From the NCBI GenBank assembly GCA_011319805.1, contig SJRY01000271.1:62001-126000 (forward strand): a stretch of 64,000 bases of DNA, in the 5' to 3' direction. Source of the stretch: Macrocybe gigantea. Taxonomy: Eukaryota; Basidiomycota; Agaricomycetes; Agaricales; Callistosporiaceae. The notes under the pieces are model-generated. The model was given only the letters and a program-made list of their open reading frames with translations. It ran no database searches and had not been told where the DNA came from. Of this stretch, positions 12,822 to 22,850 are shown piece after piece (position 1 is the first letter of the stretch; every line of letters begins with the position of its first letter). The position numbers and the translations under genes were made by a program.

Positions 12822-12920
12822 GGGCCCAACCGGGAATTGAACCCGGGACCACTCCCAACTTCCAACGCAACTTGGAGGACAAAGCCCGAAGGGAGTATCA
12901 TACTACTAGACCATTGGGCC
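12822..12920 (-). tRNA. tRNA-Pro (anticodon CGG) with a 27-nt intron
   Basis: The acceptor stem GGCCCAA pairs with TTGGGCC. The D arm carries TGGTCTAGTAGTATGAT (A box), and the T arm CCGGG-TTCAATT-CCCGG carries the B box. The anticodon stem ACTCCC/GGGAGT closes a 7-base loop TTCGGG+T with anticodon CGG. A 27-nt intron follows position 37, the canonical place for nuclear tRNA introns. The mature tRNA is about 72 nt before CCA addition. Downstream on this strand is a run of T residues (the A run at 12797-12805 on +), the expected Pol III terminator. Confidence 0.93.
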
Positions 12921-13289
12921 TTGAACACAGTTCCGCCGCGAAATTATTGAACCGCAAATGAAAGACGAAGACTGCCTGATCACGATGATATTGAACAGCT
13001 TGACCCCTAGGCTTGCGGCTTGTGCCTCAGCTGCTTTGGCGGTTTGATGGCCACACTGGGCATGGCTTCTTTAGTGTCAAACCAATAGACAAACCTGATG
13101 GTTTAATGACCTGTATGGACACTGCGGAACGAACCCCCTTTCGGAAAAAAAAATATTTCAACACATGTGTTCCGTTCCGACATCACAGTCGCGTAGGAAT
13201 ATGGCCATACCGCACTGCTGAGCGATTGCAAGATGCGCAGTGATCTAGAGTGATGCAGTCGGCTGAACGCGGTCCAGCTGGGCATTACC

Positions 13290-13309
13290 AAAAAAAAAAA
13301 AAAAAAAAA
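13290..13309. repeat. A20 homopolymer
   Basis: Uninterrupted run of 20 A residues in non-coding DNA. It is a simple sequence repeat whose true length is uncertain in any assembly. Confidence 0.9.
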
Positions 13310-13522
13310 GAAAATCGATGGTGCTGCCCTCGTCCACGTTGCTCGACAATCCCCTGCAGGTCATTGATCAGCAGCTGTGGCCCACGTCCTAATACGGACA
13401 ATGGATGCCTCGCACTGGTGTCAATGCTAAAAATCTCTATTGTTCCCCGCTTCCTCTCTTCAAGTGGCCCGCCCACATGCCTTATACGGCAATTTCACCC
13501 CTGGGGCTTTGCTCGAACATGG

Positions 13523-13554
13523 CCAATTGGCAGCTTGAACCGGTCGATATAAAA
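13523..13554 (+). promoter_or_regulatory. CCAAT and TATA boxes of the coiled-coil/HPDKF gene
   Basis: CCAAT is at 13523-13527 and TATAAAA at 13548-13554, about 115 bp before the ATG at 13670. The A/C-rich leader that follows is typical of strongly expressed fungal genes. Confidence 0.55.
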
Positions 13555-13669
13555 CCGCCGCCTCAGAACCAGTTGACTCCCAATCCTCAAGATAAGCAAG
13601 AACTCACAATCAGCGTTCCTCAAGACCAACCCTAAACCCCCCAAAAAATCCATTTTACTTACCTCCCCT

Positions 13670-15273
13670 ATGCTCTCCTCTTACATTAAAAAAGCGTGCT
13701 CCAAGTATCGCGCGCATCCGCTCCTTCAGATGATGAAGCTCGGTCCAAGGCTGGGTCTTGGACGTGGCCCAGCACCCAACTTGCAGGCTGCCCACGCGCG
13801 CCGCGCTTTCCCCCCTCCCGCTCCAGTGACCTCCCCGATCTCCGAGGCCGCGAGGCCCAAGAAACGCACAACGGTGCGTACCCGCCCCATCCCCGTGCGC
13901 CCCATCGGTCATGCGCGGGGCGCGCGCAAGGTCCCGGCATCGCGCGGCACGTTAACTTACGTCGAACGTCCTCCAAATCCATGCTGCATCCAAAGAGCCC
14001 CCGGACCCCTGCTGTGCTCAAGCGCATCCGCACTTTCCAGTTCCTCGCACGGGACGTGCACGATGCCTTCGCGTCCGTGTCGCCCGATGCGCTGTCCGAA
14101 GAAGACGAGGCGTTCCTCAACGGCATGCAGCGGCTCGTGGTCAGGGACGATCTTTTTCACCAGCTTGAGGATGCGCATCGTGCGCTGGATCGCGCCGCGG
14201 AGCTCGCTCCCATCCGCGAGAACATCCGTCAGCAGAAGATCATGAAGCTGAAGGAGAAGGAGAAGGAGAAAATTCGCCTGGAGGCAGCCAAGGCCAAGGC
14301 GGAGGAGGCGGAGCTGAGGGATAGAGAGAGACAGCGACTGCAGGAAGAGGCGTCGAGACGCACGAAATGGGAGCCTTGCGGCAAGGACTTGCACGGGGAC
14401 TTCGTTCGGGAAGCCGAGAGGGCGCGTCTGCGACATGAAGCACAACTCCGTGCAAAGGAAGAACAGCGTCGCCGGGAGATGGAACAACTTCGCCTGGAGC
14501 AGGAACGCCGCCGGCAGGAAGAACAACGCCGTCTACAAGAAGAACAGCGTCGTGTAGAAGCGGAACAATGTCGTCGCCTGGAGGAACACCGCCTGCGCAT
14601 CGAAGCCGAGAACCGGCTGCGCGAGCTCGAAGCCCGTTCGCAAGAACAGGCCCGCCAGCGCGAGCTCGAGATTGAACAGCTGCGACGTACGCTCGATGAG
14701 CAGCACGCGCAGCTGCATCGCGCCCAGCAGGAGCAGCAGTTCGCTTCCTTGCGTCAGCAGATCGAGGCCGAGCGTCAGCGCGTCCTCGTGGAGGAGCGCC
14801 TTCACCAGCTGCAACAGGAAGAAGAGCTCCGGCGTCAGCAGGAGCGTGCGCGCATGGCCGAGGCTGAAGCTGAGCAGATGCGACAGGCCGAGGCCGAGCG
14901 GGCGCAGCAACATCAGGCGCTGTCGATGTATGAAACCAAGTGGGAGGCGCTCCGGCAGGACCAGGGCAACATCACGACCATCTTCTTCCACGAAGTGCCA
15001 TGGCCCGTGTTCCCGCCCTTCACGCACCAGGACCAGCTCACGAAGGAGGCTGTGCAGGGCTTTTTGCTGCACCAACTTCGCAGGAACATCGACGACAAGA
15101 ATCCGAGGGATATCATCCGACATGAGATCTTGCGCTGGCATCCGGACAAGTTCAACTCCCGAGTTCTCAAGAAGGTCGTCGCTGAGCACGTTGAACCTGT
15201 CAAAGAGATAGCTGGACGCGTCGCGAGGATCCTCACGCAGCTGTTGCAGGAAATAGAGGGACAGGGCTCCTGA
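13670..15273 (+). CDS. Coiled-coil protein with C-terminal J-domain-like HPDKF motif
   Basis: About 530 residues. A basic N-terminal leader (MLSSYIKKACSKYRAHPLL) is followed by a helical segment (about 14030-14230) and a very long Glu/Arg/Gln-rich coiled coil (about 14230-14930). The C-terminal domain contains ITTIFFHEVPWPVFPP and LRWHPDKFNSRVL. The HPDK motif, preceded by a Trp-containing helix, is the hallmark of J-domain helix II-III loops. In J proteins it contacts Hsp70, so an Hsp70-related role is possible, but the rest of a classic J domain is not evident. Similar proteins form expanded families in Agaricomycetes. The leader and the main frame are joined only if one base is missing at about 13930-13975. 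If not, the start would be the in-frame ATG at 13696 or 13981. Confidence 0.7.
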
Positions 15274-15533
15274 GCTGGACGAGATTGTCGCTTGTCGATA
15301 CGATCTTTACTCATACGTACGAAAGGTAATACCTATGCCCTATGCTATATGATTCTATGCGTTTATGAAACGCGTTGAGCGTCAAGTCGCGGAGAGCATT
15401 GGCAGCCATGAATATTTGTTCAATTGTGGGTCCACGTTTGCCCATGTGACTCACGGTGTGATCAATGACACAAATGGCAATTGAATATTCAGGGTATAAC
15501 CAAGCTAGATATACACAGTGCGTACATTGAAAT

Positions 15534-16851
15534 CTAAAGGTAAAGTGACGAATAAGATGCGATGAAGATGGCTTCTTCGGGCGCATCACTGAACAGCCAG
15601 TTCAATGTTGCTGCGAGCCTGAGACCAGCTTTGGCAAATAGTTTGTGCAATATCTTTTCCCGTTGAATGACACCAGCGTACTCCGGCGTATCAAGTTCTA
15701 GATATTCGCCGTGGTCGTCTTGGAGACCCTGTATTCCGTGATCGTGGTCCAAGTTGGAATCTAGGGGCTCCGGGAAGAATGAGGTGATGTTATAAGGCGC
15801 TTCATCTAGCGCTGCTGGCCATGCAATGTCGCAATTGATCTGGTGAAGTGGTTTGGCCCAGTGATGAGGGCAAACGATGTCGTCGTCCGTGCGTGTGACC
15901 TGTGCTGAGCCGATGAGCCAGGTTTGGGCGGCGGCGATAAATCTCCAAATGAAGTTTGAAGAGACAGGGGTGATAGAAGCAGCGGTGGAAGGGCACGACA
16001 ACCACTCTTCGACTTCATTCTTCCATTCTTCGCGAATGCCTTCCCATACAATCTGGCGGATGAATGGGTTATATGCCTTCCTCGGAAGAAGATTATCCTC
16101 AATTTGACGATCGGGAAGCGGCCTGGAATATTCATGGGGGACGAAGAGTATTGCTTGAGAAACGAGTCGGCCGTCCCAGACTGAGTGAAGATCTAGATGA
16201 GACGTGAGGCGATTGAGCATAAAAAACGTAACAGGGTAGAGCCGACGAAAAGCCTACTCGTGAGCCGACCATCGAAGCGGACCTTGACGCCGTTGCCGCC
16301 GCGCTCCCGACCAGTGAGGTGGAGTGGCTGGTGGAGATCGCCAAAGTGGTGTATCAAGAATTTCAATGCCTCATTCGCCGCATGCTCAGATGAGCCGCCC
16401 TCCGTCCATTCCTCCAGAATGTTGGTCACATTTCTGATTCCCGACAAGACGTTGATGTTCGGTTTGCCCTCCCATCCTTCGCGTCCGGGAAAGAGACACG
16501 TCTCAGACGGATGATCACCGACCGCGCCGACGTAATGCAAGGGCCCCGACCAGCGCATGTACCGCCGGGCCTTGTCTGCCCACGCCGCGACGGGTGCAAG
16601 GTGACATAGTGGTCCATCCGGATCGCTGGATTCGTAGTTCAAGATACGGCATATGTTGGGGAATACAGAGGGGTGTAGGTGAATCTGGGCGATCGTGGCG
16701 ACGATTTCGTGGCCTGCGAGGCGATGAGCGATAGGCGCCCGATGTTGTTCGGACGAGCGCGAACGGGCTTACCGACGAAACCCCAAGCTAGAGCACCCGG
16801 GGCTGCGAGGAGCGCTGAAAGCGCAAAGACCGAGTGTCCTGAGAGATGCAT
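15534..16851 (-). CDS. Secreted S1/P1-type nuclease
   Basis: Zinc-dependent endonuclease for single-stranded DNA/RNA with 3'-nucleotidase activity, secreted. The start is set at MHLSGHSVFALSA, a hydrophobic signal peptide ending ALA before W. Mature enzymes of this family begin with that Trp, a zinc ligand. Splicing at 16714-16772 restores WGFVGHEIVATIAQ with the zinc His. Further ligand motifs are AAWADKARR, LHYVG, HHFGDLHQPLH, and after the intron 16193-16257, NLHSVWDG. All nine expected ligands appear to be present. The C-terminus has LRLAATLNWLF, the usual final helix. The frame is intact after splicing. It is convergent with the HPDKF gene. Confidence 0.92.
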
Positions 16852-17006
16852 GAAGAAAGGAGTAAAGAAAGCTGGACAACGGTGCCGATAAGCAGCTAGA
16901 GGTTTATAAGAAGATCGCCATTCGGAACAATTAACAAAGACGCGTGACAGAGCGTGACAGAGTACGCGACTCCGCACGTGAACTAGTCCAAACTAATGCC
17001 ATTCTC

Positions 17007-18306
17007 ATGTTCAAGTTCAATTTCGACATCTCAGACGCCGACGACGACGTACAGCCCCGAGCGGACGCCACACCGAACAGAACTGAAGATGCCCTAGCCA
17101 TTGAATACCAAAATTTCGTTGAATTGCCTATAAACGAGCTTGTCAGTTTTGATGGTTCTATACCACCTGTCATCTATGGTTACCTGGTCCGCGATCTAGC
17201 TAGATCACCTGCCGCCCGCGATTTCGTACTCTCCGATATCCATTTCACCCACGTCGGATGGACCCTCGACTCTTTTCCGGCGCGATCTCTTTGACGCCCG
17301 TTTTCAACTCATTTCGGATGGTGACCAAGAACAGAGAAACTTCACTGAACCCGCTCTAGACTTCATCGAAACCCCGTCGGACCTCGTACCTGGAGTATAT
17401 GAGGGTGGCCTCAAGACGTGGGAATGCAGCTTAGATCTCGCAAGATACCTCCAAACTCTCGATTTCCACGACGTCCATGGCAAGCATATCTTGGAAGTAC
17501 GTTATTCTCAACTTTCTGCGCCGCTGATACAAAGTGGAACTATGACGGTTCTAGATCGGTTGCGGAACCGCTATCCCAAGCCTATCACTGCTCTACCGGC
17601 TCTTCGCAACCCCTTCGCGCGAAACGCTAGACCAAAAAGAGACGCATGTTCATCTGCAAGATTACAACTCCTCCGTGCTGCAGCTTGTGACGTTTCCTAA
17701 CGTGCTCTTGGCTTGGTGTACGTGTCTCGTCTCCATTTTTCGTTACAAAATCTCTCATTTCTTGCAGACGAGTCGCCGTGTGCCTCATCGTTTCGTCGGT
17801 CCGAAAAGTCTAAAGACACAACCGACGATACTGACTCTGCGTCAGAATTGATAATTACTCCTGAGTTGAAAGAGTCATTTCTTTCCTCTTTGCGCGACAG
17901 GAATATCGTGCTTCGCTTCTTCTCGGGTTCTTGGGATTCCTTTCACGTTCCAGAGAAATATGACATCGTCTTGACATCTGAAACGATCTATCGGCCAGAT
18001 AGCCTACCATCGTTGTTGAGACTGATGCGGGCTGCATGTGGATATCCGGAGCGAGCGCTCGAGGATTTGGTGCCGTCTCAGCTTTCTATGTCCTCTGACT
18101 CATCCGAACCGAAACAACCCGAGTACCTCTGCCTTGTCGCTGCAAAAATTGTCTATTTTGGTGTAGGCGGAGGTGTCCCAGAGTTTTTGGACGCCGTGGA
18201 AGGCTCAGACCCGAAATCATCTCGTAGCAGGGGAAGAGTAGACACCGTCTGGCAAAACGATGTCGGTGTTCGGCGAAAGATCATGCGCGTACATTGGATT
18301 CGTTAG
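17007..18306 (+). CDS. HPM1: Protein-histidine N-methyltransferase (HPM1/METTL18-like)
   Basis: SAM-dependent methyltransferase. The yeast member modifies a histidine of ribosomal protein uL3. The start MFKFNFDISD is followed by the family N-terminus with HFTHVGW and VYEGGLKTWECS. Splicing out 17497-17554 creates motif I, LEIGCGTAIPSL. The second intron (17718-17767) leads to SETIYRPDSLPSLL and AAKIVYFGVGGGVPEF, the diagnostic C-terminal block. The frame slips near 17274 at a TTTT run, where an extra base (or two missing) must be assumed between HVGWTLDSF and LFDARFQL. This looks like a consensus error because both sides are well conserved. Confidence 0.88.
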
Positions 18307-18613
18307 GCCACGTGAGTGTCATCATAGTTAGCCTTTCTGTGAATTACGTTCAGTCGATGGGCTAAAACAGATGTGGAACCGTCGATTGTCAAAGGAACAG
18401 CGCTTACGTGCATAGATGGCCACAGGATGCCTGCTCTGGTGGAGGCTACAGCATTCAATGTCAAGCTCAATATCCAGCTGTTAGGGAAAGAGCAGAACAG
18501 AACTGCAGATTGGCTGTATGTAAGCATCGAGCAGCAGAGGAAATGTAGAATAGAAGAACAACGGATGGCTAATTAAAGGAAGGAATCCGACGTCTCATAC
18601 ATTCTATATAAGA
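18307..18613. other. Convergent 3' intergenic stretch
   Basis: 307 bp between two convergent stop codons. It presumably holds both 3' UTRs, and nothing else is recognised. Confidence 0.6.
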
Positions 18614-19980
18614 TTACAATGTTTTAAGTACAGTCTGCAACCTCTCCATCACAATCCTGTTCTCTTCCTCAGTGCCGACCGTGATCCTCAAGCAGCCCTC
18701 GCAGCCCGTCTCATTGCCCCTGTAGCGGACGACCACGCCGTTCTGCTCAGCGAGAGTTTTATACACCCTCTGCGCTCTCACGTTGTCCAGCTTCGAACCG
18801 TCCCGCGCCAAGATAGGCACAAGCACAAAGTTCGCATTGTTGGCGCCGATTGGCGGACCTACCCCTAGCGGCGTGAGGGTGGCGAGGGCTTCGAGGAGTC
18901 TTGCACGGGATGCGATGAGAGTATCTACTTTTTCGCGCATGGATGAGACGGCTGAGGACGAAAGAGCAGCGAGGGCTAGGTGGGAAGATGGCGTAGAGAT
19001 ATTGTAAGGAGCTTTGGTGTTCGTCAAGACCTGGATCAGAGGAGGTTGAGCAATGGCTATTCCTAGCCTGTCAGATCAAGGATGGGAATCAGAACGCGTC
19101 TCGCTGAAGTATCATCAGCAATATTACCGGATGGCCGCCAGACCGAAACTTTTGCTGAGGGTCTGCATCACAACAAGGTTTCCGTAGTCACTGACGAGCG
19201 ACACTGCGCTTCCTGAGCCAGCGAAATCCACGTAAGCCTCGTCCACCACTACGATGCCCTTGAAGTTTTCATAGTCGAGGAGTGACTTGAGCGCGTTCAA
19301 GGATATCAAAGTGCCGGTCGGGTTTCCCGGAGAACATAGGAATATCAACTTTATTGAAGGATCCGCATCTATCGCCTTTTTCATCTATGCTAGAGGTCGT
19401 CAAAGACGTGACACGGAAAAGTAGACGAGACAGCATGTCACTTTACCTCATCAACCCTCAAGCTGAATCTTCCCTTCTCGCCACCTTCTCCATTTTCTGC
19501 GGTGAGATCCAGCGGAACCTTGACCACACCGACGTCATTGACCTGAGCGCAGACGGCGTACATCCCGTATGTAGGAGGCGTGGTCATGATCTTCTCCGTG
19601 CCCGGCACGACGCACACACGCATGAGCAGGTCGATGACTTCGTCCGAGCCGACGCCCAGGAAGATGTAATCTGGCCCTGGCACGGACCGCAACGCGGCTA
19701 TGCGTTCCTTGATAGCGTTCTGTGCCGGGTCTGGGTAACGGTGCAGATCCAGGTCCAGCGTCGACTCGAGGTCGGCGTGGAGGTCTCCGTTCATCTGTGA
19801 CTTGGAGATAGAGTGGCCCAAGGCATTCTCATTTGCGTCCAGCAAAATTCCTTCCTGGTAATCGTCTCTAGCGCAACGGTAAGGGTGCAATGCAAGGATG
19901 TTCGGTCGAATGGCCTTTTCAATGTCAAAGTGCGCTGGTTTTGTTGATTTGAGCGAATCTAGTAGGCCGTGTATAGGCAT
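18614..19980 (-). CDS. HIS5: Histidinol-phosphate aminotransferase
   Basis: PLP enzyme of histidine biosynthesis (imidazole-acetol phosphate to histidinol phosphate). The start MPIHGLLDSL is followed by IRPNILALHPY, the usual opening of the family, then LLDANENALG, LHRYPDP, and FLGVGSDEVIDLL. The large domain contains CSPGNPTG and VVVDEAYVDF. The PLP-binding lysine is in QTLSKSFGLA. The C-terminal part includes YNISTPS and LRITVGTEEEN. Two introns with GT-AG ends (19385-19446 and 19068-19127) give an intact frame. It starts 119 bp after the stop of CIAO1 on the same strand. Confidence 0.95.
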
Positions 19981-20099
19981 CTTGTATGCAAGAATATAAA
20001 GGAGAGGAGGGGTTAGGAGATGTGTGTGAAGCAAGAGGGTTGGGATGTAGGAGTCATAACCAAAATTTTTGATCAGATAAGATAATAAGATAAGATGCA

Positions 20100-21381
20100 C
20101 TACATGCAAGGTACGATCTGCCATACTCTAACTGCTCCATCATCGCCCGAAGTGGCTAACAAGTCTTCAAATCCTGTTCTAGGACACCAAGAAACGGTGT
20201 TCGTATCGTGGACCCCGTGAGATGATGGTAGAAATGCGATCATTCTTTGTTTGGTGCGACACTATTGATACCCTCCGAATCAGGTGTATCCTGTTGAAAT
20301 TAGAAGATACTACGCCGTGGTTGTGATGCACATTCATACCGATAGTTCCCATACTCTGATGGATCCATCTCCTCCCGTGCTGGCTATCCACCCAAGACTC
20401 TTGCTGTCTGCTGCTGCTTTGCCAGCACCCCAGCTGACAGAATATACGCTGCGTTCATGCCCTTCCAAAGTGAGGACAGACTCCCACTTGTGCTCCATCA
20501 CACGCTTCCATATCCGAATCGTCCTATCGTCGGAAGCAGAAGCCAGATACCTGCCGTCAGGCGACCATGCAAGGGACCAGACTGTCGATCCATGACCTGT
20601 AAGCGTCGAAAAGCAGAACCAGTCGTCAGAGGGATCGTCTATGTATAGTTTAATCGTGTCATCATATGAGGCGGATGCGAGTATCTGCGCTAATGCTGAG
20701 TGAGCGTGAGGAGAGACAAGGCGGGAAATGGATCGACCTCTTCTGTGGGGTGCCACACGACGCACTTGACATCTTGGCTGTGCTCCATTAAGACGCCCAT
20801 GCACTCGAAATCTGAGTCTTGGTGCACTAAAGAAAACGTGAACAAAGTGAAAGATCCCAATTGCGAAAGCCGAACCTTCCCAGATCCATACCGTCTTATC
20901 TCGGCTGCAACTCGCCAACAGTGTCCCAGTGCTGGAGTAAGCAACGCTCTTGCATTCCGTTTCATGGCCCTCCAGAAGACTCGCACACTCCCATTCACCA
21001 GATCCAAGCGACTCGTCATCTCCCGCCGATTCCTGCTCCCATATGCCGATGTTGGAATCAAACGATGCAGAGGCGAGGCTCTCTCCGGAGGGCGCCCATG
21101 CGATAGCCCTGACCGTCTTGGTATGTCCCGTCGGGATGGTTGAGAGATGTGAGAATGTCAAGGATGAGAGGTCGGGAGATTTTTTGTAGCTGTACATCCT
21201 GATAGACTTGTCTGCCGAGCAAGAGGCCAACAGCGATTTCTTTGGGTTCCAAGCCACATGCCAGGCGCGATCGTCGTGTCCTGGCGCGAATCAAGAACAA
21301 AATTGGTTTTTGTATAATTGAATACTTACCTGTGAGCTCGGCTGCGAGATGAATTTTGTATGGCAAACTGTCGGTGTCCAT
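20100..21381 (-). CDS. CIA1: Cytosolic iron-sulfur assembly protein CIAO1 (Cia1), WD40 propeller
   Basis: WD40 beta-propeller of the CIA targeting complex, which hands Fe-S clusters to cytosolic and nuclear apoproteins. Repeat signatures in order: GHDDRAWHVAWNP, GHTKTVRAIAWAP, GHETECKSVAYS, EHSQDVKCVVWHP, GHGSTVWSLAWSPDG and GHERSVYSVSWG. The last blade is TVSWCPRTGFEDLLATSGDDG. Ends such as SCSADKSIRMY and SASDDRTIRIW support seven blades. Introns at 20827-20875 and 20685-20737 are canonical, and another follows WELS near 20350. A one-base gap is needed near 20235 to keep the final blade in frame. The start MDTDSLPYKI gives the usual short N-terminus. Confidence 0.92.
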
Positions 21382-22162
21382 ATGTCGTCGGGCTGACCTT
21401 GCAATGAAAGGTCATACAGCTTGAGATTCTATTACGTAAGAAGACTTGGGTTTTTCGATTTGTAATCCAATTGAAACCCGGCAACTTGTTCAGCTGTTGA
21501 CTTGTCTGCTATCAACACTCTTCATCCTGCATTCTCTCGTCTTCACCAACGTTTTGCCTCTCGCTTAGCGAGCGGAAACAATGCGCTGAAACGTACAACT
21601 TCGCTTCACCACGGCTCCAAGTCACCGATGGTGCATTCGAACTTACGAAACGTTCGGTCGCTTTGATCACTGCCTTCCCCGAATCATTCTCAAAGATGTC
21701 ATTCATGCTCGACGAAGGACCTGATAGCTGTAACGTTCATTTTGCTGCTTCCGGTAAGAAGCAAGATGTGCCCGCGTACGGCCCAAGGAATGTGTCAGGC
21801 CCTAGATTCTATGTGCTCTCAACAAATGGGCATCGCCGGAACAACTGCCAACCTCATGGCAGCGATTCCCGCAAGGGTGTGCATGTCTCTTGGTCACTTA
21901 TCCCTGGCTGATCGGGTTTACCCGCCTCCCCACCAATGGCAACGACGGAGACACGAAGGAGGCGATGTCCTAGATGCGACGCTGGTGCTAGAACGTGAAA
22001 CCTGTGACTTTTCCCCATGACCGAGCGACTGTCGGATGGGAATATAGGAACGCGTTGGAGTATAAAAAGGACTGCCGCTGAAGCTCGATTTTCTCCAACG
22101 CAGGTCGTTTCACAATCTCACAACAAACAAATCAACTTTCCAACCTTTTCTTATTAACAAAC
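21382..22162. promoter_or_regulatory. Divergent intergenic region, CIA1 / Cys-rich peptide gene
   Basis: About 780 bp between divergent start codons. Open frames here lack protein-like character. The right end carries a TATA box and a C/A-rich leader for the secreted peptide gene. Confidence 0.5.
22061..22068 (+). promoter_or_regulatory. TATA box of the secreted Cys-rich peptide gene
   Basis: TATAAAAA lies 95-102 bp before the ATG at 22163 and is followed by an AC-rich leader (CACAACAAACAAATC). This layout suggests strong, regulated transcription. Confidence 0.65.
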
Positions 22163-22714
22163 ATGCAATTCAAGGCCCTTGCCATTGCTTTTGCTGCTGT
22201 CCTCGTTTCCTCTGTCGCGGCTTCGCCTGCTGACCTTTCTGGTGAGGCTGAACAGGCCACTGTCCTTGTCTTCATCGTGTCTGACCGAAATCAGATGAAC
22301 TTGGTGACCTGTTGTTGCGCCGCGACATGTATGAGGAGTTTACCACGACGGCGTCTTACATAGTGATGGACATTGACGTCTTATGCTTTGAACAGTGAGG
22401 AAGATGCCGTAGCCATCCTCAGCAAACGAGGCTGCAATGTTGGCGAAGGAAGTGTGTCGGCCAAGTCCCTGCTCGATGCAATGCGCACAATACCTGGATC
22501 ATGGGCAACCCATGCAGGGGTAACACATAGTATGCTCCCTTTCTGAAATCGGCCGCTTGCTGGAGGTCACTGAGATTTGTGATGATCAGCTGTTCTGGTG
22601 GCCAGTGCATCGAGCGCTCGCCATCCCCGTCGCCAGAGAGCGGAGAGGACGCAGCAGATCTCCGTCTAGGAGGGGTTGAATCATCGGTGTCTGATGTTGC
22701 CACCGCTAGTTGAC
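22163..22714 (+). CDS. Small secreted cysteine-rich protein with pro-region and Kex2-type site
   Basis: Four short exons. The signal peptide MQFKALAIAFAAVLVSSVAA is followed by a short acidic pro-region. Introns 22242-22294 and 22329-22395 join cleanly (GT-AG) and end the pro-region with LRRD and then AILSKR, a Kex2-type KR cut before GCN. After this point two frames stay open. One has almost no cysteine. The other, reached by a small frame step near 22444, gives VCRPSPCSMQC and, past the intron 22520-22589, GCSGGQCIE, six cysteines in all. The Cys-rich frame resembles fungal secreted Cys-rich effectors or defensin-like peptides, so I favour it, but the frame step is unexplained. No function can be assigned. 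Confidence 0.6.
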
Positions 22715-22850
22715 CAATGCATGTATTGACGAGAAATGCGATTGGTATAAAGTTCGTTGGACTGAATTGTGATGAACGACCAGCGGATCGCCGAAAAAAA
22801 GGCCAAGGGAGGCACCAAACAATGCCAAACTATTTACGCACTTGTTCTTC

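Larger units (their letters stand above)
12921..13669. other. Intergenic stretch with A20 tract and promoter of the next gene
   Basis: No coding exon is recognised in about 750 bp. It contains a 20-A homopolymer at 13290-13309 and, near its right end, a CCAAT box and a TATA box for the gene at 13670. Confidence 0.6.

Noticed and set aside
13957..15189. Long minus-strand open frames opposite the HPDKF gene
   Set aside because: Leu/Arg/Ser-rich shadows of the repetitive coiled-coil codons. The plus strand carries HPDKF and matches the promoter direction.
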